This document shows, one piece after another, positions 16,732-25,719 of a stretch of DNA of 64,000 nt. The notes under the pieces are model-generated. The model saw only the letters and a program-made list of their open reading frames with translations, had not been told where the DNA came from and searched no databases. Origin of the DNA: Bog-113 sp963752695. Lineage in GTDB: Bacteria; Acidobacteriota; Terriglobia; Bryobacterales; Bryobacteraceae. Position 1 is the first letter of the stretch. Each line of letters opens with the position of its first letter. The translations under genes were made by a program, and so were the position numbers. Location: assembly GCA_963752695.1 (NCBI GenBank), contig CAVVZB010000001.1, positions 992,001 to 1,056,000 of the forward strand, read 5' to 3'.

Positions 16732-17479
16732 GTTCGGGCGAACCTACTCGGACGCGTACGATGCCCTGTACGGCGATAAAGACTATGGCGCGGAATGCCA
16801 GACCATCATCAGCCTGCTGGACCGATACGGTAGCCGCCCCCCAAAAAACCTCCTCGATCTGGGATGTGGATCTGGTAACCACGCCATCCCGCTCGCTGCT
16901 GCCGGGCTCGCGGTCACCGGTGTGGACCGCTCGGCCACCATGCTGGCCCACGCTCGCCGCAAAGCCGCCGACGCGCACTTGGATCGCGCCACATTTGAAG
17001 AATGCGATCTGCGGATTTGTAATCTGGAACGCACCTTCGACGCCGTCCTCATGATGTTTGCGGTGCTGGGCTATCAGGTGGAAAATAACGACGTAATAGC
17101 CGCGTTGCGGACGGCGCGCCGCCATCTGCAACCGGGCGGACTCTTGATCTTCGATTGCTGGTATGGTCCTGCTGTCCTGAATCAGCGCCCGTCCGATCGG
17201 AGCAAGACGGTGAACGCTTCCGGCGGGGAAGTCACCCGATTCACTTCCTCCGAACTGGATCAAAGAACCCACACCTGTCGCGTCAACTTCCGCGTGCGAC
17301 ATGGCTCTCAGACGGCCAACGAAATCCATACCGTTCGTTTCTTCTTTCCGCGGGAACTGGAGCTGTTCCTTGATCTGTCGGGTTTCTCGCTGATTCGCTT
17401 GGGCGCCTTTCCGAATATCGACTCCGAACCGGACGAATCTACCTGGAATGTGCTCGGCGTCGCGCGCGCCGAAAGGTGA
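16724..17479 (+). CDS. SAM-dependent methyltransferase of the glycan cassette
   Basis: The 251-residue product starts at ATG 16724 (MSEFGRTYSDAYDALYGDKD). Motif I is NLLDLGCGSGNHAIPLAAAG, with AVTGVDRSATML after it and FDAVLMMFAVLGYQ as the post-motif region. This is a class I Rossmann methyltransferase similar to those that N- or O-methylate amino sugars. The frame continues upstream to 16592 but that part lies inside the aminotransferase. It is the last gene of the cassette, before a 114-bp gap with a promoter. Confidence 0.85.
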   Translation: MSEFGRTYSDAYDALYGDKDYGAECQTIISLLDRYGSRPPKNLLDLGCGSGNHAIPLAAAGLAVTGVDRSATMLAHARRKAADAHLDRATFEECDLRICNLERTFDAVLMMFAVLGYQVENNDVIAALRTARRHLQPGGLLIFDCWYGPAVLNQRPSDRSKTVNASGGEVTRFTSSELDQRTHTCRVNFRVRHGSQTANEIHTVRFFFPRELELFLDLSGFSLIRLGAFPNIDSEPDESTWNVLGVARAER

Positions 17480-17515
17480 TTCGTCTTGTAAGAAGCAGTT
17501 AGGTACATTGGTATG

Positions 17516-17545
17516 TTGCAGTCTTGATCTGGCCAACGCTAGAAT
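17516..17545 (+). promoter_or_regulatory. Possible promoter for acpP
   Basis: TTGCAG (17516-17521) and TAGAAT (17540-17545) are separated by 18 bp in the gap between the methyltransferase and acpP genes, leaving a leader of about 40 nt. Both hexamers are one or two mismatches from the housekeeping consensus. Confidence 0.45.
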
Positions 17546-17593
17546 CAAAACTTTGCAATTATATTTCTGTGAAGTGTTCCCCCAGGAGGAAAG

Positions 17594-17839
17594 ATGGCTT
17601 CTGCGATTGAAACGAAGGTAAAGCAGATTATTGTCGAGCAACTCGGCGTAGACGAAAACCAGGTCGACAATAATGCGTCGTTCGTCGACGACCTTGGTGC
17701 CGATTCGCTAGATATCGTTGAATTGGTGATGGCGTTCGAGGAAGCCTTTGATCTTGAGATTCCGGACGAAGATGCCGAGAAAATTCATACCGTCAAAGAC
17801 GCGGTGGACTACATCGAAGCCAAGTCCGCCAAGAAGTAA
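17594..17839 (+). CDS. acpP: Acyl carrier protein
   Basis: The 81-residue acidic product has the phosphopantetheine site DDLGADSLDIVELVM, with the attachment serine at position 38, and all four helices of a fatty-acid ACP. AGGAGGA at 17584-17590 gives an ideal ribosome-binding site. It carries growing acyl chains on the 4'-phosphopantetheine arm in fatty-acid synthesis. The condensing enzyme gene fabF follows after 36 bp, the usual acpP-fabF pair. Confidence 0.97.
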   Translation: MASAIETKVKQIIVEQLGVDENQVDNNASFVDDLGADSLDIVELVMAFEEAFDLEIPDEDAEKIHTVKDAVDYIEAKSAKK

Positions 17840-17862
17840 ACTGGTTCTTAGGGCGTTAGCTT

Positions 17863-17878
17863 AAGGAGAACCTGAATT
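17863..17878 (+). promoter_or_regulatory. Shine-Dalgarno and AUU start of fabF
   Basis: AAGGAG (17863-17868) is followed, after exactly 7 nt, by ATT (17876-17878) in frame with fabF. An in-frame TGA at 17873-17875 rules out any upstream start. The only other candidate, GTG 17894, lies 25 nt from this site and would remove the first beta strand. Confidence 0.7.
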
Positions 17879-19126
17879 CCTCGTAGAGTTGTAGTGACAG
17901 GGGTTGGCCTAGTGTCGGCCCTGGGTATTGGTACCGAGGCAACCTGGCAGTCCGTTCTGCAAGGCCGCAACGGGATTTGTCCGATCACGCAGTTTGATGC
18001 TTCCGCTTTCGCCTGCCGCATTGCCGGTGAGGTGAAAGGGTTCGATCCGCTTCTTTATGTGGATAAGAAGGAAGTCAAGAAGATGGGGCGGTTCATCCAC
18101 TTCGCCATTGCCGCCAGCGAATTCGCCGTGCAGGACGCCGGGCTGAAGGTGACCCCGGAAATTTCCGAGTCTGTTGGAGTTTATATCGGAAGCGGCATCG
18201 GCGGCTTTGAAGTGATTGAGCGTGAGCACCGCAATTTGCTAGAACACGGTCCACGTCGCATTTCGCCTTTCTTCATACCCGCCACAATCGTCAATCTCGC
18301 TTCCGGTCACGTCTCCATCCGAACCGGTGCCAAGGGACCGAATTCCGCAACGGCAACCGCGTGCACCACCAGTGCGCATTCCATTGGCGATTCCTACCGC
18401 ATCATTGAGCGTGGCAATGCGGACGCAATGATTTGCGGTGGCGCCGAGGCCTGTATCTCGCCTTTGGGCATTGGCGGTTTCGCGGCCATGCGGGCGCTCT
18501 CCACGCGCAATGATGACCCCGAGCATGCCAGCCGCCCCTTCGATAAGGAGCGCGACGGCTTCATCGTCGGTGAAGGCGCGGGCATTTTGGTGTTGGAGGA
18601 GTTGGAATTTGCGCAGCGGCGCGGCGCGCGTATCCTGGCCGAAATCGTGGGTTATGGGATGAGCAGCGATGCGTATCACCTCACGTCTCCCGCCGAAAAT
18701 GGTGAAGGCGCTACCCGCGTCATGAATAACGCGTTAAAAGACGCGAAACTCCGCCCGGAACAAATTCAGTACATCAACGCGCACGGGACTTCGACCGAGA
18801 TCGGCGACGAGCGCGAGACCCAGGCCATCAAGGGCACGTTCGGAGAACATGCGTACAAATTGGCGGTGAGCTCGACTAAATCCATGACAGGCCATTTGCT
18901 CGGCGGCGCCGGGGGCCTGGAAGCTGGTATCACCGTTTTGGCCTTACGCGATCAGATCGCCCCGCCTACCCGCAACCTGGAGTTTGCCGACCCGGCTTGC
19001 GATTTGGATTACGTTCCCAACCAAGCGCGACCCCTTGCGATCGAACACGCCCTCACCAATTCGTTTGGCTTCGGTGGCACTAACGGAGCGCTGATATTCA
19101 AGCGCTTCGACGCGCCAGCCGCCTAG
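17876..19126 (+). CDS. fabF: Beta-ketoacyl-ACP synthase II, apparent AUU start
   Basis: The product is 416 residues if translation starts at ATT 17876, giving (M)PRRVVVTGVGLVSALG, the expected FabF N-terminus. A GTG start at 17894 would give 410 residues. With the ATT start the catalytic residues fall at Cys163 (ATACTTSAHS), His303 (NAHGTST), Lys335 and His340 (STKSMTGHLLGG), the same numbers as in E. coli FabF. The enzyme condenses acyl-ACP with malonyl-ACP in fatty-acid elongation and is cytoplasmic. It pairs with acpP upstream; the etfBA genes follow after 18 bp. AUU starts are rare (infC is the known case), so low or autoregulated initiation, or a base error in the assembly, should be considered. 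Confidence 0.93.
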   Translation: MPRRVVVTGVGLVSALGIGTEATWQSVLQGRNGICPITQFDASAFACRIAGEVKGFDPLLYVDKKEVKKMGRFIHFAIAASEFAVQDAGLKVTPEISESVGVYIGSGIGGFEVIEREHRNLLEHGPRRISPFFIPATIVNLASGHVSIRTGAKGPNSATATACTTSAHSIGDSYRIIERGNADAMICGGAEACISPLGIGGFAAMRALSTRNDDPEHASRPFDKERDGFIVGEGAGILVLEELEFAQRRGARILAEIVGYGMSSDAYHLTSPAENGEGATRVMNNALKDAKLRPEQIQYINAHGTSTEIGDERETQAIKGTFGEHAYKLAVSSTKSMTGHLLGGAGGLEAGITVLALRDQIAPPTRNLEFADPACDLDYVPNQARPLAIEHALTNSFGFGGTNGALIFKRFDAPAA

Positions 19127-19144
19127 TCTCCTACTGGAATAATT

Positions 19145-19915
19145 ATGAAAATTGTCGTCGCGATCAAACAGGTTCCTGCGCGCGATTCCCTGCTCCGAAT
19201 CGATTCCGCCGGGCGATGGATTCAAGACACCGATCTCACTTACGAGATTAATGAGCCCGATGCCTATGCGCTGGAAGCGGGTCTGCAGATGAAAGAGCAG
19301 TACGGCGGCGAGGTGGTGGTATTGAGTCTGGGGCCGGCACGTGCCGCGCAGACCATCCGTGAAGCGCTCGCCAAGGGTGCGGACCGCGCCATTCACATCG
19401 AGGTCGAAAACGTTGGCGATGGCGATCCGCTCGTGGGCGCAAAGTTGATGGCTGCGGCTTTGAAGCCGGAAGCTCCTGACCTGGTACTCACCGGGCTGCA
19501 GTCGGATGATCTGGGCATGGGACAGACCGGCGTCATTCTGGCCGAGCTTCTCGGCATTCCCCACGCCACCATCATCATGCACATCGAAGTGGCTGACAAA
19601 ATTATCAAGGTGAAGCGCGAACTGGAAGATGGCTGGTTTCAGCATGTCGAAATGCCGCTCCCGGCACTCCTGACCATGCAGTCGGGCAGCAACAAATTGC
19701 GGTACGCGACGCTCATGGGCATCAAAAAGGCAAAAAGCAAAGAGCTGAAGCGGATAACAGCCGAGGAATTGGGCGGAGTCACGCAGCCCGCGACCCACGT
19801 CGAACGCGTGTACTTCCCGGAGCGGAACAAGCAATCGCAGTTGTTCGATGGCCCAGCCAAGGAATCGGCAGCCAAACTGGTGGAGAAATTGAGATTCGAG
19901 GCGCGCGTTATATGA
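19145..19915 (+). CDS. etfB: Electron transfer flavoprotein beta subunit
   Basis: The 256-residue product starts MKIVVAIKQVPARDSLLRID, with INEPDAYALEAGLQMKE and the family signature VEMPLPALLTMQSGSNKLRY near residue 180. ETF is a soluble FAD/AMP heterodimer that takes electrons from acyl-CoA and other dehydrogenases and passes them to ETF-quinone oxidoreductase. The alpha gene overlaps by 4 bp (ATGA). Its place after acpP-fabF hints at joint control of fatty-acid building and oxidation, but this is only positional. Confidence 0.93.
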   Translation: MKIVVAIKQVPARDSLLRIDSAGRWIQDTDLTYEINEPDAYALEAGLQMKEQYGGEVVVLSLGPARAAQTIREALAKGADRAIHIEVENVGDGDPLVGAKLMAAALKPEAPDLVLTGLQSDDLGMGQTGVILAELLGIPHATIIMHIEVADKIIKVKRELEDGWFQHVEMPLPALLTMQSGSNKLRYATLMGIKKAKSKELKRITAEELGGVTQPATHVERVYFPERNKQSQLFDGPAKESAAKLVEKLRFEARVI

Positions 19916-20883
19916 GCATCCTGGTTATTGGCGAGCAGCGCGACGGCGTGCTGAATCCTATGTCGCTTGAGACCGTGACTGCGGCTCAACTCATCGGGAA
20001 CCAGCTTTCAGTGCCGGTATTTGCAGCTCTCTTCGGCAAGGGGGCAAACGAGGCTGCGGCGGCTTTGCAAGCCTGCCAGTTGGAGCGCGTGCACATTATT
20101 GCGCATGAGTTATTGGCGGACTATTCCGCGGATGCGGCCTCCATCGCGTGCCGCCAATTGATTGAGAAACATCATCCCCGTATGGTGCTGTTTCCTCACA
20201 CGTATCAGGTCCGGGATTATGCTCCCAAGCTTGCGACTTCCATGTCCCGCGTGCTGGTCAGTGATGTGGTGGCCCATAAGAACGAAGCGGGCGATATTGT
20301 GCTTGTGCGCCAATTATTTCAGGGCAAAATCAACGCGGATGTGAAATACTCCGGTGAGCCGCCGTTCCTGGCGTCCATACAGGCGGGCGCTTATCGTGCC
20401 GATCAACGTGTCGCTGGAACGGCCGCCCTTGAGACGTTCACACCGGAGATCACTCCCGACCGCGTTCGTTCCAAGCCGCTCGAACTATTTCGGGAGTCGA
20501 CGCGCGCTGTCGATCTGGGCGCGGCCGACATTATCGTGTCAGTTGGGCGTGGCATCAAGGATCCCGAGAATCTACCGATGATTGAGCAACTGGCCAAAGC
20601 CCTCAACGCCGAAATCGCTGCATCCCGGCCTATCTGCGACAACGGATGGCTGCCAATGGAGCGCCAGGTGGGAAGTTCTGGTCAGACCGTCGCACCTAAA
20701 ATGTATTTGGCGGTGGGGATCTCGGGGGCCATCCAGCATCTGGTCGGAATGAAAGGTTCCCGTATCGTAGTTGCGATCAACAAAGACCCGGAAGCGCCGA
20801 TCTTCGAGATTGCCGATTATGGAATTGTGGGGGATTTGTTTCAGGTAGTGCCAGCTCTTATCGAAGAATTAGCTAAAAAGTAA
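19912..20883 (+). CDS. etfA: Electron transfer flavoprotein alpha subunit
   Basis: The 323-residue product has the alpha-subunit layout. An N-terminal domain comes first (MSILVIGEQRDGVLNPMSLE), then the C-terminal FAD domain: IIVSVGRGIKDPENLPM, ASRPICDNGWLPMERQVG with the GSSGQTVAPKMYLAVGISG FAD loop, and VAINKDPEAPIFEIADYG. All are diagnostic. It starts on the ATGA overlap with etfB and is followed by a hairpin shared with the convergent receptor gene. Confidence 0.95.
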   Translation: MSILVIGEQRDGVLNPMSLETVTAAQLIGNQLSVPVFAALFGKGANEAAAALQACQLERVHIIAHELLADYSADAASIACRQLIEKHHPRMVLFPHTYQVRDYAPKLATSMSRVLVSDVVAHKNEAGDIVLVRQLFQGKINADVKYSGEPPFLASIQAGAYRADQRVAGTAALETFTPEITPDRVRSKPLELFRESTRAVDLGAADIIVSVGRGIKDPENLPMIEQLAKALNAEIAASRPICDNGWLPMERQVGSSGQTVAPKMYLAVGISGAIQHLVGMKGSRIVVAINKDPEAPIFEIADYGIVGDLFQVVPALIEELAKK

Positions 20884-20890
20884 GAGATCG

Positions 20891-20924
20891 AAAAGCGGCA
20901 GCCCGTCTTACGAGGGACTGCCGC
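20891..20924 (-). terminator. Terminator of the TonB-receptor-like gene (minus strand)
   Basis: Read on the minus strand, GCGGCAG-T-CCC pairs with GGG-CTGCCGC (20924-20914 with 20904-20895) around a 9-nt loop and runs into TTTT (20894-20891). It lies 9 bp after the receptor stop codon and may also stop etfBA transcription as a hairpin without a U run. Confidence 0.78.
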
Positions 20925-20933
20925 GCTATACCC

Positions 20934-23900
20934 TTAGAAACGCAGGTGAAGTGCTACCTGAATGATCCGCGGGTCGTACGTTGTGGAGACCTGCCCGAAC
21001 GTCGAATCGTTTATTGCCGTGTCGGGATTTCGGAACTCCACGTGGTTGAATAGATTGAAAGCATCGGCGCGTAATTCCGCGTCCAGCTTCTCCCCGATCA
21101 GGAAGTGCTTTGAAAGGGAAAGATCCATGTTCACCCTTCCCGGTCCGCGCAGAGCATTCCGGGGGAACGATCCATACGTGAACTGTCCGTTCAGCTGGGA
21201 AGCATCGTTTCGGGCTTGCGCGTTTAGTGCGTCAATGTTGGTAACCGAGAAGTTGGAAGGATCGAACCAGTAATTTCCCGCGTTGCCGCCCAAAGTCTGA
21301 AAGCTGGAAGGATTCAGCGTGTTGACTTTGGTGCCGACTAGATCCGCACGAACCGCGCCGGCGTCTCCCGCACCCGATGGACCAGGGTTACTCCGGCTGG
21401 TGCTGAGCCCGGCGAATACGTCGAGCGGGAACCCGGTCCGGTAGCTGACAATCGGGTAAAGGCTCCATCCCTTGGTCAGCAAGCTGGGTCCGCTGGTCCA
21501 CGCTTTGTTGAACGGCAAGTCCCAACCGCCGGAAAGGGAAACGAAGTGCCGGACATCGGTGTCACCCGAAGCCCGGAACTCATTGTGGTTGTAGTACGGC
21601 ACCAGCGAATTGCGTTGCCGGAAGCCCGAGACATTGTCGATTTCATGCGACCACGTCCAGGCCAAAGTGAAGAACGCTCCGGAAAGCCACGGATTCGAAG
21701 AACCTCCGAATCGCTTGGTCAGGGTGGATTGCAATGCGTTGTAGTTTGCCTTACCTACGTTTTCGAACGTATCGGTGTAGCTGAAGTCGGCATTTGGGTT
21801 AGCGTTGAGCTGCCGCGTATTGGTCCCCAAGATGAAAGGATTGGTGTCCACCAGGCTGGTTAGTTTATGCGCATCGTAGCCGACATAGCCGATTTCGGCC
21901 ACCAGGTTGGTCACAATCTCCTGCTGGACCGACATGTTGTAGTGGAACACGTAGGGGGTTCTCAGGTGCGGGTCCACAAAGTAAACGCCGCCGCCGCCGA
22001 AAGGAAGAAAACCGGAATCGCCGAAGTTGATATTCGTGGCTGGGGATTTCGACGGGAAGGAATTCACGGAGCCCGTACTTCCAAAAGGATCGGCGTAATA
22101 GCCGTTGGCACTGGACTGGCTTGATGACGGAGAGTTAAAGAAGAGGTCCGCGTACCCGAAGAATGGTCCTTGGCCGTTGAACTGAAGATTGTCCTCGCCT
22201 TTCAGAATGTCGTAAAAAACGCCTCCGCCGCCGCGAATACTGGTCTTGCCGTTTCCGAATACATCGTAGGCAAATCCAAGCCGCGGGGCCCAGTCGTTTT
22301 TATCCGGAAAGTTAGAACCGGTCGGGGCGCCGGCGTCGCCGGGAAACACTAAACCAGCCGGCGCGTTCGGGAATCGGGTTGACTGCAAGCCCGGAATGAT
22401 CGAGAACGATCGCCCGTGCGTGTCGTACTTCGGCTGCGCGTACTCATAGCGCAATCCGAGTGTCAGCGTCAGGCGTTTCGTTGCATGCCATTCGTCTTGG
22501 CCGTACGCGGCATACTGATGCGTCCGTATATTGGAAGGCGCTCTTCCAAACTGGAGGTACTCGTCCGGCAGTCCCAGTAGGAAATCGGCGAAATCCGTAC
22601 CGGAGCCAACACCGGTCGACGGGCCGTAAAAATAGAACGAGCCGTCCACGTAGTAGTCGTAAGTCGTGTTGTTCTGGTAAGGCGAGAAGTAGAAGCCGAA
22701 CTTCGCGCTATGCTTTCCTTTCGTCCAAGAGACATTGTCAGAGAAGGCGTAGGTATTGTCGACCAGGTTCGTGGGACCGTTCGGGCTGAAACCGGTATAC
22801 AACCCGCTCCCGAGAAAGCTGAGAAGCGGTGGCCCGGTCACCTGGTCGGGCGTGATTCCCACCCCGAGAGATGTTGGAGTGGAGCTTGCAAACGACCCAA
22901 GGGGGGTGGCGTTGTGCGTATTGTTGCGCTGCGCGGTGATCCGCAACTCGTTGATGAGGGACGGCGTGAAGGTGTGATTATACGTGACGGTTCCCAGATA
23001 CGAGTTCACCTCCCGCGAGATCGGATAACCGAGAACATTGGCGTTCGAGAACGGGTTGGTCGTTGGATTGTCGTTCGCGCTGAAGGTTGCGCTCACAATA
23101 TCCTTGGGTCCGATGTTGAAGTCCATACGGCCCAAATACTCCTCCCGATTGTCGAGCGCGCTTGCTTCGGGGAAAAGGAATCCAGTGGGCGATGTCGGGA
23201 TCAACCCGCTCTTGAAGTAAGCAAGCGCCGTGGGATCGATCTTCGATGGATCGATGATTCCCTGAGCCGCTAGAGCTGGATTGGGCTGGTAATACGGATG
23301 GGGCGGCAGGTAATTCGAATCACCGGGGTTTCCGCTACCCGCCAGGAAGTTGACGACATTCGGGTCGGGTCCGCCATTCACGGCTTGAGAGAAGTCTCCG
23401 TTGGCTTCCGCGGGCGTGAACGTGTTGACTTTACCTTGTTGCACCACGGAGGTCTGCTTCTGTCCCTGGTAGGAGAAGAAGAAGAACACGCGGTTGCGCC
23501 CATCGAAGACCTTGGGGATAAACAAAGGGCCGCCGATGGTGCCGCCATACTGATTGCGCTTCAAAATCTGACGCGGAATACCCTGTTGATTATTGAAAAA
23601 CGTGTTGGCATCCAGATCCTCGTTGCGAATATAGTCGTAGAGCGTGCCGTGCAAGGAATTGGTGCCACTCTTCGTAACTACGCTGACGATTCCGCCAGCA
23701 TTGCGTCCGTACTCCGCGCCGTAGTTACTCTCCAGAACGCGAAACTCCGCGACGGCGTCGGGGTTCGGATTCACGACCGCGGAGTTGCTGAGTAAGTTGT
23801 TATTGTTGCCGCCGTCCAGCAGATAAGTCACGGAGTCGGTCCGCCCGCCGCCGATGCTGTATTGCCCGGCCGCCCCGGAATCCGGGTTCGTTGGCGTTAC

Positions 23901-24383
23901 CCCGGGCTGGGTGGCCAATAGATCCAAGGTATTGCGCCCGTTCAGCGGTAGTTCGAAAATCGCGTTGCCGGTGACGGTGCCCCCGACGGTGGCATTCTGC
24001 GTCTCTACGATGCTCGCCTGACTGTCCACCGTAACGACGCTGCCCACGCTGCCGACTTGCAGCGACACATCGACGCGCAGGGTTTGATTGATCTCCAATG
24101 GCGTAGACGGCCGCAGGACGGCCTTATCGAATCCGGGAGATTCGGCGGTTACCTCGTAGCGGCCGATAGGAAGCTGGCGCACCTCGTAGTAACCCTGTGC
24201 ATTGCTTACAACAGTCTTGGTGATCGAAGTCTCGACGTTAGTTACGGTGATTCGCGCCCCCGTAACCAGTGCGCCGCTTGGGTCACTTACGTTTCCGGCG
24301 ATCTTTCCGGTTGTATCTTGCGCGACAGCGGCTGTAAGAGCAAGGAAAAAAAGCGCAGCTGCCCGAAATCGATTCAGGTTCAT
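20934..24383 (-). CDS. TonB-dependent receptor-like outer-membrane protein with CarboxypepD_reg-like domain
   Basis: The 1149-residue product starts at ATG 24383 with GAGGAG upstream. The frame extends to 24470, but MNLNRFRAAALFFLALTAAVAQ is the natural signal peptide. Residues about 25-110 are an Ig-like carboxypeptidase-regulatory domain (GKIAGNVSDPSGALVTGARI). A plug domain follows (VETQNATVGGTVTGNAIFEL and PLNGRNTLDLLATQPG), then a very long beta barrel ending in IIQVALHLRF, with the terminal aromatic residue needed for barrel insertion. Acidobacteria carry many of these; they are thought to import plant polysaccharide fragments or other large ligands. The ligand is not evident. It stands alone, with its own terminator. 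Confidence 0.9.
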   Translation of the reverse strand: MNLNRFRAAALFFLALTAAVAQDTTGKIAGNVSDPSGALVTGARITVTNVETSITKTVVSNAQGYYEVRQLPIGRYEVTAESPGFDKAVLRPSTPLEINQTLRVDVSLQVGSVGSVVTVDSQASIVETQNATVGGTVTGNAIFELPLNGRNTLDLLATQPGVTPTNPDSGAAGQYSIGGGRTDSVTYLLDGGNNNNLLSNSAVVNPNPDAVAEFRVLESNYGAEYGRNAGGIVSVVTKSGTNSLHGTLYDYIRNEDLDANTFFNNQQGIPRQILKRNQYGGTIGGPLFIPKVFDGRNRVFFFFSYQGQKQTSVVQQGKVNTFTPAEANGDFSQAVNGGPDPNVVNFLAGSGNPGDSNYLPPHPYYQPNPALAAQGIIDPSKIDPTALAYFKSGLIPTSPTGFLFPEASALDNREEYLGRMDFNIGPKDIVSATFSANDNPTTNPFSNANVLGYPISREVNSYLGTVTYNHTFTPSLINELRITAQRNNTHNATPLGSFASSTPTSLGVGITPDQVTGPPLLSFLGSGLYTGFSPNGPTNLVDNTYAFSDNVSWTKGKHSAKFGFYFSPYQNNTTYDYYVDGSFYFYGPSTGVGSGTDFADFLLGLPDEYLQFGRAPSNIRTHQYAAYGQDEWHATKRLTLTLGLRYEYAQPKYDTHGRSFSIIPGLQSTRFPNAPAGLVFPGDAGAPTGSNFPDKNDWAPRLGFAYDVFGNGKTSIRGGGGVFYDILKGEDNLQFNGQGPFFGYADLFFNSPSSSQSSANGYYADPFGSTGSVNSFPSKSPATNINFGDSGFLPFGGGGVYFVDPHLRTPYVFHYNMSVQQEIVTNLVAEIGYVGYDAHKLTSLVDTNPFILGTNTRQLNANPNADFSYTDTFENVGKANYNALQSTLTKRFGGSSNPWLSGAFFTLAWTWSHEIDNVSGFRQRNSLVPYYNHNEFRASGDTDVRHFVSLSGGWDLPFNKAWTSGPSLLTKGWSLYPIVSYRTGFPLDVFAGLSTSRSNPGPSGAGDAGAVRADLVGTKVNTLNPSSFQTLGGNAGNYWFDPSNFSVTNIDALNAQARNDASQLNGQFTYGSFPRNALRGPGRVNMDLSLSKHFLIGEKLDAELRADAFNLFNHVEFRNPDTAINDSTFGQVSTTYDPRIIQVALHLRF

Positions 24384-24561
24384 TCGGATCTCCTCTAAAG
24401 ATTTGCTGGGCTTTGCGCGGCGCTCGACGCGGATTACCGGCGTGACCCACCCCTGACTCTGCGGTGACACGGAACGCAGGCGCTCCCGTCACGAATTTGA
24501 ATTCCACGAGAGTAACATAATTCTTATCCATGATGTGGAAACAATTCCAGCGCCCGCCGGC

Positions 24562-25719
24562 ATGACGCGTACGACGCGGCGGATTCCGGAACTGGACGGT
24601 ATCCGGGGCATCGCAATTCTGCTCATCATCGTCGTGCATTTCGGGGACTACACGCCGACTTCGCAGAGCACCTGGGTTCAGGCGGTTCGCGCGGTAATCG
24701 GATTTGGCTGGACCGGTGTGGATCTGTTTTTCGTGCTCTCCGGATGTCTGATCACCGGCATACTCCTCGATCTGAAGGGCGCGCCGCGCTACTTCCTGCC
24801 TTTCTACGCGAGGCGAGCATTACGAATATTGCCGCTCTACTACTTGAGCGTGGCCTTATTCTTTTTCGCCGTGCTGCCATTAGCCCACGCGCTTGGCCGG
24901 GGAGCGCGCATCCATGAATCCGAGCAGGTCTGGTACTGGCTCTATCTTTGTAATTGGCGCATCGCAGTCGACGAATACGCGGTGGAACCGCTGAGCCATT
25001 TCTGGTCACTTGCCATCGAAGAGCAGTTCTATCTGGTATGGCCCCTGGTGGTCTGGGTAGTGGCGGAATCGCGGCTGATCTGGATATGCTCCGCGATAAT
25101 CGCGGGCGCACTGGCTTTGCGCTGCTTGCCCCTGTCGCAGTCTCTGCACGCCACGTACTCCGGCTTTCTTTACGCGTTGACGCCGTACCGTATGGACGCG
25201 CTTGCCATGGGCGCGGCCATCGCCGTGATCATGCGTAACCCACGCCTGCGTTCCCGGGCCGAGCGCTGGCTACTCCCCGCATTGCTAGGTGCGTTAATCG
25301 GCTTGGGAACCGTGATTTTCGAAGCACGAAGCGTGCGCCCGTTCTCGTTCGCGATGGGCACATTTGGATATACGTTTACCGGTCTCGTGTTCGCCTGCGG
25401 CGTTCTTTACGCACTCTTGCGGCAGGGTTCAGATGCCCCGCTGCCGCGCTTGTTCCGCACTCTGTTTTTGCGCAGCTTGGGCAAATACAGCTATGCGATG
25501 TACGTGATTCATTGGCCGATCAGTCTGTACCTCACGGAGTGGTTCCAAAGCCGCGTCCACGGAGCCGATGGACTCGCCGCAGCCTCGCTCTGCATCCTTG
25601 CAGGGTTAATGATTTCGTACGGGCTCGCGCTGCTGTCGTGGCATCTGTTCGAAAGCCGCTTCCTCAACCTGCGAACCCGCTTTCCCTACCGGCCTACTTC
25701 GATACAACCAGTATCTTGA
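24562..25719 (+). CDS. Membrane acyltransferase (acyltransferase 3, OafA-like)
   Basis: The 385-residue product is given from ATG 24562 (MTRTTRRIPELDGIRGIAIL). GTG 24535 would add nine residues, and neither start has a clear Shine-Dalgarno. The motif RIPELDGIRGIAILLIIVVHF with its histidine, the GVDLFFVLSGCLITGILL helix and LSHFWSLAIEEQFYLVWPL are hallmarks of acyltransferase family 3. These ten-helix inner-membrane enzymes O-acylate envelope sugars such as O-antigen. The last 26 bp overlap the end of the convergent propeller gene. Confidence 0.9.
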   Translation: MTRTTRRIPELDGIRGIAILLIIVVHFGDYTPTSQSTWVQAVRAVIGFGWTGVDLFFVLSGCLITGILLDLKGAPRYFLPFYARRALRILPLYYLSVALFFFAVLPLAHALGRGARIHESEQVWYWLYLCNWRIAVDEYAVEPLSHFWSLAIEEQFYLVWPLVVWVVAESRLIWICSAIIAGALALRCLPLSQSLHATYSGFLYALTPYRMDALAMGAAIAVIMRNPRLRSRAERWLLPALLGALIGLGTVIFEARSVRPFSFAMGTFGYTFTGLVFACGVLYALLRQGSDAPLPRLFRTLFLRSLGKYSYAMYVIHWPISLYLTEWFQSRVHGADGLAAASLCILAGLMISYGLALLSWHLFESRFLNLRTRFPYRPTSIQPVS

